Below, in pieces: positions 8,958 through 15,918 of a stretch of DNA of 64,000 nucleotides. Below the pieces are notes generated by a model. It saw nothing but the letters and a program-made list of their open reading frames with translations, searched no databases and had not been told where the DNA came from. Every line of letters starts with the position of its first letter. Within the stretch, counting starts at the first letter, position 1. The position numbers and the translations under genes are program-made. Source of the stretch: Bradyrhizobium sp. SRL28 (GTDB lineage: Bacteria; Pseudomonadota; Alphaproteobacteria; Rhizobiales; Xanthobacteraceae). Location of the stretch: assembly GCF_018596315.1 (NCBI RefSeq), contig NZ_JAHEAG010000001.1, forward strand, positions 1-64,000. The letters are read 5' to 3'.

Positions 8958-9024
8958 GTCCCGGCCATCCACGTCTGACTAATAAACGCCCAGGAAAGAC
9001 GTGGATGCCCGGAACCAGTCCGGG
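8958..9024. repeat. Bradyrhizobium-type palindromic intergenic repeat
   Basis: An 11-bp stem CATCCACGTCT (8966-8976) pairs with AGACGTGGATG (8997-9007). A second small hairpin, CCCGG with CCGGG, follows at 9009-9024. The phrase 'gtcccggccatccacgtc' belongs to a repeat family scattered through Bradyrhizobiaceae genomes, from general knowledge. It lies in the divergent region between amidohydrolase copy 2 and the GMC oxidoreductase gene. Confidence 0.7.
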
Positions 9025-9055
9025 CATGACGGCGTCAACGGGTGGAAACTGAGAG

Positions 9056-10675
9056 ATGCCGAAACGGCTTGAAGGCGATTTCGACTATATCGTGGTTGGC
9101 GCAGGAACAGCCGGCTGCATCATGGCCAACCGGCTGTCGGCCGATCCGAAAAACCGCGTGCTGATCCTGGAGGCCGGCGGCAACGACAACTGGATCTGGT
9201 TTCACATCCCGGTCGGCTATCTCTTTGCGATCGGCAATCCCCGCTCGGACTGGATGTTCAAGACCGAGCCGGAGCCCGGGCTCAACGGGCGGGCGCTAGC
9301 CTATCCCCGTGGCAAGGTGATCGGCGGCTCCTCCGCTATCAACGCCATGATCTCGATGCGCGGACAGGCCGCCGATTACGATCACTGGCGGCAACTCGGC
9401 CTGACCGGCTGGAGCTATGACGACGTCAAGCCGCTGTTCAAGCGGCTGGAGGATCATTTCCTCGGCGAGAGCGAGCATCACGGCACCGGCGGCGGCTGGC
9501 GCATCGAGGCGCCGCGGCTGTCCTGGGCCATTCTCGACGCGGTCGGCGACGCTGCCGAGGAAATGGGCGTCAAGCGCATTCCGGATTTCAACACCGGCGA
9601 CAACGAAGGCACGAGCTATTTCCACGTCAACCAGAAGCGTGGCCGCCGCTGGTCGTCCGCGCGCGGCTTCCTCAAGCCGGTGCTGAACCGCAGCAATTTG
9701 CGGCTGGAAAAGAACGTGCTGGTCGACCGCCTCATCATCGAGAATGGCCGCGCGGTCGGCGTGCGCTTCATCCAGGGCAATGAAGTGGTCGAGGCGCGCA
9801 CCAAAGGCGAAGTCGTTTTGTGTGCGGGCTCAATCGGATCGACGCAGGTGTTGCATCGATCGGGCATCGGGCCATCAGACTGGCTGTCGCCGCTCGGCAT
9901 CGATGTCGTGCTCGACAAGCAAGGCGTCGGGCGCAATTTGCAGGACCATCTGCAGCAGCGCGCGATCTACAAGGTCGAGGGTGTGCGTACGCTGAACGAG
10001 ACCTACTGGTCGCTGATGCGGCGCGGCCTGATGGGGCTCGACTATGCCTTCCGCCGCCGCGGGCCGCTGACCATGGCGCCGTCGCAACTCGGCATCTTCA
10101 CGCGCTCCGATCCGCATCGCGAGCGTGCCAACATCCAGTTCCATGTGCAGCCGCTGTCGCTCGACAAGTTCGGCGATCCCCTGCATCGTTTTCCCGCCAT
10201 CACCGTGAGCGCCTGCAATCTGCAGCCGACCTCGCGCGGCACCGTGCGCGTCCGCTCGGCGAAGCCTGACGAGGCGCCGTCGATCGCGCCGAATTATCTC
10301 TCGACTCACGACGACCGCCAGGTGGCAGCCGATGCCATCCGCACCACGCGGCGGCTGATGAAGCAGAAACGGCTTGAGCGATATCGCCCGCAGGAATATT
10401 TGCCCGGCCCCAGCGTCGGCGACGACGACGTCTCGCTGGCCAAGGCCGCCGGCGATATCGGCACCACGATCTTCCATCCGGTGGGGACCGCGAAGATGGG
10501 GACGGCGAGCGATCCGCTTGCCGTCGTCGACGAGCGCCTGCGCTTCCACGGCATCGCGGGCTTGCGCGTGGCCGATGCTTCCGTGATGCCGACGATCACG
10601 TCGGGCAACACCAACACGCCGACGGCGATGATCGCGGAAAAGGGCGCGGCGATGATTCTGGAGGATGGGCGATAA
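9056..10675 (+). CDS. GMC family FAD-dependent oxidoreductase (choline dehydrogenase-like)
   Basis: The 539-residue protein is a flavin alcohol dehydrogenase or oxidase. The N-terminal ADP-binding motif YIVVGAGTAGC is followed by the GMC signature around GKVIGGSSAINAM. The C-terminal block carries the catalytic His in IFHPVGTAKMG and the Asn/His-pair region in SGNTNTPTAM. There is no signal peptide, so it is cytoplasmic. The gene is followed 8 bases later by an alpha/beta hydrolase gene on the same strand, and the two are likely co-transcribed. The substrate is some alcohol that cannot be named from sequence; choline itself is unlikely to be assured without betA-specific context. Confidence 0.92.
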   Translation: MPKRLEGDFDYIVVGAGTAGCIMANRLSADPKNRVLILEAGGNDNWIWFHIPVGYLFAIGNPRSDWMFKTEPEPGLNGRALAYPRGKVIGGSSAINAMISMRGQAADYDHWRQLGLTGWSYDDVKPLFKRLEDHFLGESEHHGTGGGWRIEAPRLSWAILDAVGDAAEEMGVKRIPDFNTGDNEGTSYFHVNQKRGRRWSSARGFLKPVLNRSNLRLEKNVLVDRLIIENGRAVGVRFIQGNEVVEARTKGEVVLCAGSIGSTQVLHRSGIGPSDWLSPLGIDVVLDKQGVGRNLQDHLQQRAIYKVEGVRTLNETYWSLMRRGLMGLDYAFRRRGPLTMAPSQLGIFTRSDPHRERANIQFHVQPLSLDKFGDPLHRFPAITVSACNLQPTSRGTVRVRSAKPDEAPSIAPNYLSTHDDRQVAADAIRTTRRLMKQKRLERYRPQEYLPGPSVGDDDVSLAKAAGDIGTTIFHPVGTAKMGTASDPLAVVDERLRFHGIAGLRVADASVMPTITSGNTNTPTAMIAEKGAAMILEDGR

Positions 10676-10683
10676 TCCCTCCC

Positions 10684-11592
10684 ATGACGAACGCCAAACG
10701 GATTTCGGTCGGACCTGTCGGCGAACACATTGCGCTCGCCCGATGGGGCGAGGACGGCTCGGGCAAACCGCCCGCGCTGCTGTTGCACGGCACCGGCTTT
10801 GTCGCCGAGGTCTGGGATGAGGTCGCCCGTGAACTGGCGTCGCGTTACACCGTCTATGCGCTCGACCGCCGCGGCCATGGCGACAGTCACAAGCCGGCGG
10901 CCGACCGCTATCACTTCCAGGATTTCGCCGAGGATTTGTGTCGGGTGATCGAGGCGCTCGACCTGACGGATATATTTGGTATCGGCCACAGCGCAGGCGC
11001 CACCGATCTCCTGCTCGCGGCGAAACTTTTGCCCAAGCGCTTTTCGCGCCTGTTCGTGATGGAGCCGACCGTCATGGATCCGCGTGCGACCCGCGCCGAT
11101 GGCGCCGGGTTGAGCGACAGGTCGACGGCTGCCGTGCAGAGCGTGCTGCGCCGCCAGGCCGAGTTCGACAGCGCCGAGACGGCGTTCCAGCGCTATCGCG
11201 CCGCGCCTGCGTTTGCGACATGGTCCGAGTCCTCGCTCTGGGCCTACATCCGGCATGGTTTTGCCCCTCTGAGGGACGGCCGGGTACGACTGCTCTGCAC
11301 GCCTGAGATCGAGTCCGCCATTACTCTCCGGATTTGTGAGGCGATGGAGCAGGTCTACACCGGAGACGACCGCGGCAATCCTTTCGCATGGCTGACCGAG
11401 ATCGACTGCCCCGTCTGCGTTGCGACGACCGAACAATCATGGCCGATCTATAAAATGATGGCGTCACGGGCCGTGGCGCTGATTCCGCAAGTCAGCGAAT
11501 GGAGTTTTGCCGGGGTCGGTCACTGCGTCGGCCAAGAGGATCCAAAACTCCTGCTTGGTGCCCTGCAAATATTCGAAGCGAAAGACCGCTAG
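10684..11592 (+). CDS. Alpha/beta hydrolase
   Basis: A 302-residue alpha/beta-fold hydrolase. It shows the oxyanion motif LLLHGTGF, the strand-turn DRRGHGDS, the nucleophile elbow GIGHSAGA (Ser103) and a late catalytic His in GVGHCVGQEDP. It starts 8 bases after the GMC oxidoreductase stop, so it likely acts in the same pathway, for example on an ester or lactone of the oxidised alcohol (inference). The downstream gene is convergent, with 33 bases between the stops and no clear terminator hairpin. Confidence 0.9.
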   Translation: MTNAKRISVGPVGEHIALARWGEDGSGKPPALLLHGTGFVAEVWDEVARELASRYTVYALDRRGHGDSHKPAADRYHFQDFAEDLCRVIEALDLTDIFGIGHSAGATDLLLAAKLLPKRFSRLFVMEPTVMDPRATRADGAGLSDRSTAAVQSVLRRQAEFDSAETAFQRYRAAPAFATWSESSLWAYIRHGFAPLRDGRVRLLCTPEIESAITLRICEAMEQVYTGDDRGNPFAWLTEIDCPVCVATTEQSWPIYKMMASRAVALIPQVSEWSFAGVGHCVGQEDPKLLLGALQIFEAKDR

Positions 11593-11625
11593 ATCCTCCG
11601 GCTACAATTCTCCTGCTTCTTCTTG

Positions 11626-12399
11626 TCAGCGCTTTACGCGAGGCGTCCCCCTGGCTGAAATTTTCGCGTGCGTCCGCGCGGAAAGCGCAAGATCGTCGTT
11701 GGTGGCAAGCAACTCAAGGAAGGGAATGGTCGTCCTGACGACAATCCGATCCCGCCACTGATCGATCAGTTCGGCCAGCTCCGTTGTTTCCAGCGGATCG
11801 AGTTCATTGCGCATATGATAATATCCGACGAGGTAGAGTTTCGTCGCGGACACGCCGATGCTCTTTTGCACCAGCGCAAATGCATCTTCGTTCCGGATCT
11901 TCTGCGGGTAGACTGGAAAATAGATACGACCCGTGTTCCTGGTGCCCAGAAACGGCCCTTTTAGACAAACGGATATCGAACCTATTCGATCAAGCAAATC
12001 TTGAACCACCGCAGCGTAGCGATCGAGATCGGTCTCCGGAACGCCGCCTGCAAGCGTTGCATGCAACTGCAACCGGCGGCGTTCGCAGAGCTCCCACGCA
12101 ATCTTTGGCGCGAAGCTCGATGACTTTATGGCCAACTCAAGCGCCTGAACCTGGTCGGATTCGAGAAAGGCATCCGCGGAAATTGGCATCACAAGCGCAT
12201 AGCGCGTCTTCTCATAGGTGCCGTTTCGATAATCACGCCCGTCGACCTCGCTGATGACTGCGGGGTGCCCTGCATTCACGAGGGGAAGGTGCGCAAGCCG
12301 GTACCCTTCGTCGAAGACGACACGTTCGCCGGGCTGGAATGTCTTTCTCGCCGACCTATAGGCCATCATCTCGTCGTCGCAATAGGTTATGGGTGGCAT
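11626..12399 (-). CDS. Conserved-looking hypothetical protein, 257 residues
   Basis: I do not recognise a family. The start at 12399 (MPPITYCDD) is chosen because GGAG lies about 10 bases upstream and because the longer in-frame version would run through a decayed GFA gene fragment. The protein has no signal peptide or membrane segment. A single H-x-T motif (LHATL) resembles half of a 2H phosphoesterase signature, but the second motif is not present, so I do not assign that fold. GC-rich codon use supports a real gene. It is convergent with the alpha/beta hydrolase. Confidence 0.7.
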   Translation of the reverse strand: MPPITYCDDEMMAYRSARKTFQPGERVVFDEGYRLAHLPLVNAGHPAVISEVDGRDYRNGTYEKTRYALVMPISADAFLESDQVQALELAIKSSSFAPKIAWELCERRRLQLHATLAGGVPETDLDRYAAVVQDLLDRIGSISVCLKGPFLGTRNTGRIYFPVYPQKIRNEDAFALVQKSIGVSATKLYLVGYYHMRNELDPLETTELAELIDQWRDRIVVRTTIPFLELLATNDDLALSARTHAKISARGTPRVKR

Positions 12400-12473
12400 A
12401 TGTCTTTGCTCCGCCGTCGGATCACTCTTGCCGACTCCCATACAGCAGGAAAACTGCCGCGCCGCCATGTTTG

Positions 12474-12650
12474 CGGAGGATAGCGGTCGAAGGTTGGGAG
12501 TACGTGAGCGCTCCATCCAGTGCAGCCGCGCGGCTGTCTGGATATGCCCATGGCCGGAACGGTGTCGGTCGTCGTAGGCCGCGCTCTGAATATCGATGAT
12601 CCCAGGCATGGCGAAGAGGCCCGTGCCGTGATTGCCGAGAACGGCGGGAG
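12474..12650 (-). pseudogene. Partial, broken copy of the neighbouring GFA-family gene
   Basis: This stretch matches the 3' part of the intact GFA gene (13194-13390) base for base over long runs, in the same orientation: the segments encoding the CGTGLF-like part, GIIDIQSAAYDD, HIQTAARLHW and the end resembling LPTFDRYPPQ are recognisable. It has lost about 20 bases internally (opposite 13330-13350), the first Cys of the CxxC pair is lost, and a frameshift follows HWMER. The 5' half is absent. It is a relic of a tandem duplication. Confidence 0.85.
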
Positions 12651-12693
12651 CGATAGCGCCCCCGCTGTTACGCGACAAGTATCAGCAAGTCCA

Positions 12694-12942
12694 TTATCGC
12701 ACTGTGCGACGATGCCGTGGCGTGACCGGCAGGCGATCCGGTGCCGGTACGGGCGAGCCATAATACGCATACGCGTTCGCCGAAGCGGGCGGGCGAACCG
12801 CATACCTGCCCGCGAGGACGTCCGCGTTGGGATGATAGAACGCGAAGGCGCCGGGCTCTTGTATCGCGGCCTGCGCGAACACCGGTGTTGCAATGGCCGT
12901 CGCAAGAAGCGCGGCCGCAATGGCTGGAATGAACTTCGTCAT
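12694..12942 (-). CDS. Small secreted protein of unknown function
   Basis: An 82-residue product with a clear Sec signal (FIPAIAAALLATAIATPVFA, cleavage after VFA). The mature part of about 58 residues is rich in Ala, Pro and Tyr, with the stretch HPNADVLAGRYAV, and ends in Arg. The ATG at 12942 is preferred over the upstream start at 12969 because AAAGGA lies at the right distance and the signal peptide then begins properly. Function unknown; probably periplasmic. Confidence 0.72.
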   Translation of the reverse strand: MTKFIPAIAAALLATAIATPVFAQAAIQEPGAFAFYHPNADVLAGRYAVRPPASANAYAYYGSPVPAPDRLPVTPRHRRTVR

Positions 12943-13182
12943 GGCGAGTATCCTTTCGTGGGACCTCATTCATGTGGGCGCGGCAAATGCGAAAGTTAGG
13001 CCGGTGCCTGCACCCATCACCGCGATGTGAGAAATCGCGTGCAATCCGTGCACGGCGCGAAGATTTTTCCTTCCGACGGGTTTGGAGAAGCACAGGCCTA
13101 TCGCTGCCCGGCCTTTGACGAACTGTCTTTTCTCGGCCAAGCGTCTGGCTTGATCGCGGCGCTTTGCGCTTCTCGAACGCTG

Positions 13183-13590
13183 CTACGCTTGCGGGGGATA
13201 GCGCTCGAAGGTCGGCAGCTCGTGCGCGCTCTCAATCCAGTGCAGCCGCTCGGCTGTCTGGATATGCACCGTTGCGGGGACGGCGTTGGGGTCGTCGTAG
13301 GTCGCGCTCTGAATATCGATGACCCCGGGCAAGAAGTTCGCATTGGTGTAGAAGAGGCCCGTGCCGCAGTTGGCGCAAAACTGGCGGCGGCCATGTTCCG
13401 AGGACTCGTAGACCTTGGGCTGCCCCTTCGTCACCTTGACCGCATCCTCGGCATACATCGTCCAGCCGACAACCGGCGCGCCGGCGTGACGTCTGCAATC
13501 GGTGCAGTGACACAACGCATGAACGATGAGTTCGCCCTCGACCTGATAACGGATCGCGCCGCAATGACAGCCGCCAGTGATGTTGCTCAT
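13183..13590 (-). CDS. GFA family (glutathione-dependent formaldehyde-activating enzyme-like) zinc protein
   Basis: The 135-residue protein has the GFA/Mss4-like zinc fold: GGCHCGAIRY near residue 10, LCHCTDCR near residue 37, and FCANCGTGLF. The seven Cys expected to bind the two zinc ions are present. The start MSNITGGCHCG at 13590 has GAGGAAA upstream; the longer frame to 13674 would run into a palindromic repeat. The family is named for glutathione-dependent formaldehyde activation, but most members have no proven substrate. A truncated duplicate lies about 0.7 kb downstream. Confidence 0.9.
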   Translation of the reverse strand: MSNITGGCHCGAIRYQVEGELIVHALCHCTDCRRHAGAPVVGWTMYAEDAVKVTKGQPKVYESSEHGRRQFCANCGTGLFYTNANFLPGVIDIQSATYDDPNAVPATVHIQTAERLHWIESAHELPTFERYPPQA

Positions 13591-13616
13591 GATTTCCTCA
13601 TTACGTCCGCTCGAAA

Positions 13617-13707
13617 GTAGCCCCGGATGAAGCGCAACGTAATCCGGGGATATATCTATCGGCCGGAGAGACACTCCCGGATTGCGCTTCGCTTCATCCG
13701 GGCTACG
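13617..13707. repeat. Palindromic intergenic repeat (paired 30-bp arms)
   Basis: The arm at 13617-13650 (GTAGCCCCGGATGAAGCGCA...) is the inverted counterpart of the arm at 13674-13707 (...TTCATCCGGGCTACG). This 'chromosomal scatter' repeat type is familiar from Bradyrhizobium. It sits between hpnO and the GFA gene, both on the minus strand, and could form a long hairpin in a read-through transcript. Confidence 0.82.
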
Positions 13708-13717
13708 AGCTTGCGAC

Positions 13718-15109
13718 TTACGCCGACTTGCGCACCGCGTTGTCGACCAGCGTCTTGCCGAGCGACCAGATCGCGCCGGGGACCTTGTGGCTGGCGGCGA
13801 TGACGTCGTCGAACGACTTTTCGATCCAGCTGCAGTCTTCTTCCGTGATCACGAGCGGCGGCAGCAGCTTGATGGTGTGGCTGCCGTGGCCGGAGACCTG
13901 CGTCAGGATCTTGTGATCCTTGAACAGCGGCACGGTGATGAGCTGGCAGAACAGGCCCTTGTTGGCGGTCTCCAGCAGATTCCACGAAGCCTTCAGTTTC
14001 AGCGATTTCGGCGGACCGAACTCGATGCCGATCATCAATCCCTTGCCGCGCACTTCCTTCAGCAATTCATAGCCAGGCACCATGCGGGTCAGCGCGAGGC
14101 GCAGCTCGGCGCCGCGCTTGGCGGCCTGCTCGACCAGCTTTTCCTGCTTGATCACGTCGAGCGTCGCGATGCCGGCGGCCATCGCCAGATCATTCTTCGC
14201 AAAGGTCGAGCCGTGCACGACCGCGCGATCCATCTGGTTGAAGATCTTGTCGAAGATACTCTTGCGCGTCAGCAGCGCGCCGACCGGCACGTGACCACCT
14301 GACAGCGCCTTCGCCAGCAGCACCATGTCGGGCTCGACGTTCCAGTGCTCGACTGCGAGGAATTTTCCGGTGCGGCCGATGCCGGTCTGGATTTCGTCGG
14401 CGATGAAGATGGTGCCGTATTTCTTGCACAGCGCGGCCGCGCCCGGAAGGAATTCATCCGTGGGCAGGTTGACGCCCTTGCCCTGGATCGGCTCGACGAT
14501 GAAGGCCGCGACCTGGCGCGACGACAGCGCCTGCTCGAGCGCGGCGAGATCGTTGAAAGGAATCTGCGTGCATCCCGGCAGCAGCGGCTCGAATCCGCTG
14601 CGGAAGTTCGCATCGTCCATCAGCGACAACGCGCCGTATGACAGGCCGTGGAAGGAATGGGAACAGGAGACGATGCCGGGACGGCCGGTCGCGCCGCGCG
14701 CGAACTTGATCGCCGCCTCGACGGTCTCGGCGCCGGAATTGGCAAAGAACACCTTGTCCAGATATGGCACATGTTCCAGCAGGCGTTCCGCCAGCACGCC
14801 CGCGAGCGTGGACACGTCAAGTTGAACGAGATTGGGAAAATTGCTGTCGAGCACGCTTTTGAGCGCCTCACGCAACGCCGGATGATTGCGGCCAATCGCA
14901 AAAACGCCAAATCCGCTCAGTAGATCGAGATAGCGGGCCCCGTCACGATCGAACAGGTATTGACCTTGACCCTTCTGAAAGCCCACATCGTAGCCGATGG
15001 TCTTCAGCACACGGACGAGTTGCTCGTTCAGGTGGCGCGCATGCATGGAACTTCGCTGCGCCTGCCGCTCTACAAACAGCCCGGAAACGTCTAGATATGA
15101 ATCTGGCAT
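13718..15109 (-). CDS. hpnO: HpnO, hopanoid biosynthesis class III aminotransferase
   Basis: A 463-residue class III PLP aminotransferase. The cofactor Asp is in IADEIQTG (Asp238) and the Schiff-base Lys is Lys267 in LLAKALSGGHVP; the phosphate-binding Ser/Gly block is NSGAETVEAA. In hopanoid producers HpnO converts the ribosyl side-chain aldehyde to aminobacteriohopanetriol. It lies beside hpnN and the rest of the hopanoid genes, which supports the name over general ornithine or acetylornithine aminotransferases. It is divergent from the DUF2147 gene. Confidence 0.88.
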   Translation of the reverse strand: MPDSYLDVSGLFVERQAQRSSMHARHLNEQLVRVLKTIGYDVGFQKGQGQYLFDRDGARYLDLLSGFGVFAIGRNHPALREALKSVLDSNFPNLVQLDVSTLAGVLAERLLEHVPYLDKVFFANSGAETVEAAIKFARGATGRPGIVSCSHSFHGLSYGALSLMDDANFRSGFEPLLPGCTQIPFNDLAALEQALSSRQVAAFIVEPIQGKGVNLPTDEFLPGAAALCKKYGTIFIADEIQTGIGRTGKFLAVEHWNVEPDMVLLAKALSGGHVPVGALLTRKSIFDKIFNQMDRAVVHGSTFAKNDLAMAAGIATLDVIKQEKLVEQAAKRGAELRLALTRMVPGYELLKEVRGKGLMIGIEFGPPKSLKLKASWNLLETANKGLFCQLITVPLFKDHKILTQVSGHGSHTIKLLPPLVITEEDCSWIEKSFDDVIAASHKVPGAIWSLGKTLVDNAVRKSA

Positions 15110-15210
15110 TGGCTACATACGTCGGTTGATGGCCGTTTCGTCAACTGAAAACGCTAAATGCGGCGTTTTGACCCCCGCTTGGATCATCTACTTAAACATA
15201 GGTTCGGACC

Positions 15211-15918
15211 ATGTTGCACTGCCCAAGAACGATCGCGCGTACAATAGTTTATTCGGGAATCTTTTTAGCCACAGGTGTTAATGCGGCGCTGGCCGCCGAC
15301 CCCACCGGTGACTGGAAAGTGGCCGATGGTGTTGCCAACATCCGCGTCGCCCAATGCAGCGGTAACATGTGGGGCGTAGTCGCCTGGGAAAAGATGCCGG
15401 GCGGCAAGGACAAGAATAATCCGGACGCCGCAAAGCAGAGCCGGCCGACGCTTGGCATGCCGATTCTGATCGACATGAAGAAGAAGCCCGGCGTCGATGC
15501 CTGGGAAGGCCAAGTCTACAACGCCAAGGACGGACAGCTCTACAGCTCGACGATCAAGCCTGTCGGCACCGATCAGCTCGAGATTCAAGGCTGCGTGCTC
15601 GGCTTCCTGTGCGGCGGTGAAACCTGGACCCGTGTCGCGCCGCCGATTCCATCGAGCCCTGCCAACAGCATGGCCAAGGGCGCGCCGAAGGGTGCACCCG
15701 GCGCGGCGCCCAAGAGTACTGCATCGGGTGCTAACCCGACGACCGCGGCACCGGCTCCTGCGCCGGCGGCACCGAAGACCACAGGTGCAGCGAATCCCGC
15801 ATCAGCCAGCCCTGCAACCGCGCCGAAGGCCGCGCCCGCTCAGAAGCAGGCGGCCGGCCAGCCCGCCGATATCGGCGATATCTGCCTACTCCCCGACATC
15901 GCGCGGTTTGCCCATTAG
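15211..15918 (+). CDS. Exported DUF2147 family protein with a Pro/Ala-rich tail
   Basis: A signal peptide (residues 1-29, cleavage near ALAA) is followed by a DUF2147 domain of about 120 residues, recognisable by DPTGDWKVADG, the GVVAWE strand and the GCVLGFLCGGETWTR ending. About 75 residues of low-complexity Ala/Pro/Lys sequence follow, then a short conserved-looking tail (DIGDICLLPDIARFAH). It is probably periplasmic; function unknown. The last 33 bases overlap the end of the convergent hpnN gene. Its place between hpnO and hpnN suggests an envelope-lipid role but that is guilt by association. Confidence 0.85.
   Translation: MLHCPRTIARTIVYSGIFLATGVNAALAADPTGDWKVADGVANIRVAQCSGNMWGVVAWEKMPGGKDKNNPDAAKQSRPTLGMPILIDMKKKPGVDAWEGQVYNAKDGQLYSSTIKPVGTDQLEIQGCVLGFLCGGETWTRVAPPIPSSPANSMAKGAPKGAPGAAPKSTASGANPTTAAPAPAPAAPKTTGAANPASASPATAPKAAPAQKQAAGQPADIGDICLLPDIARFAH

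Noticed and set aside
12400..12678. N-terminal extension of the 257-residue orphan gene
   Set aside because: The extension is decayed GFA gene sequence that happens to stay open; a ribosome site favours the start at 12399.
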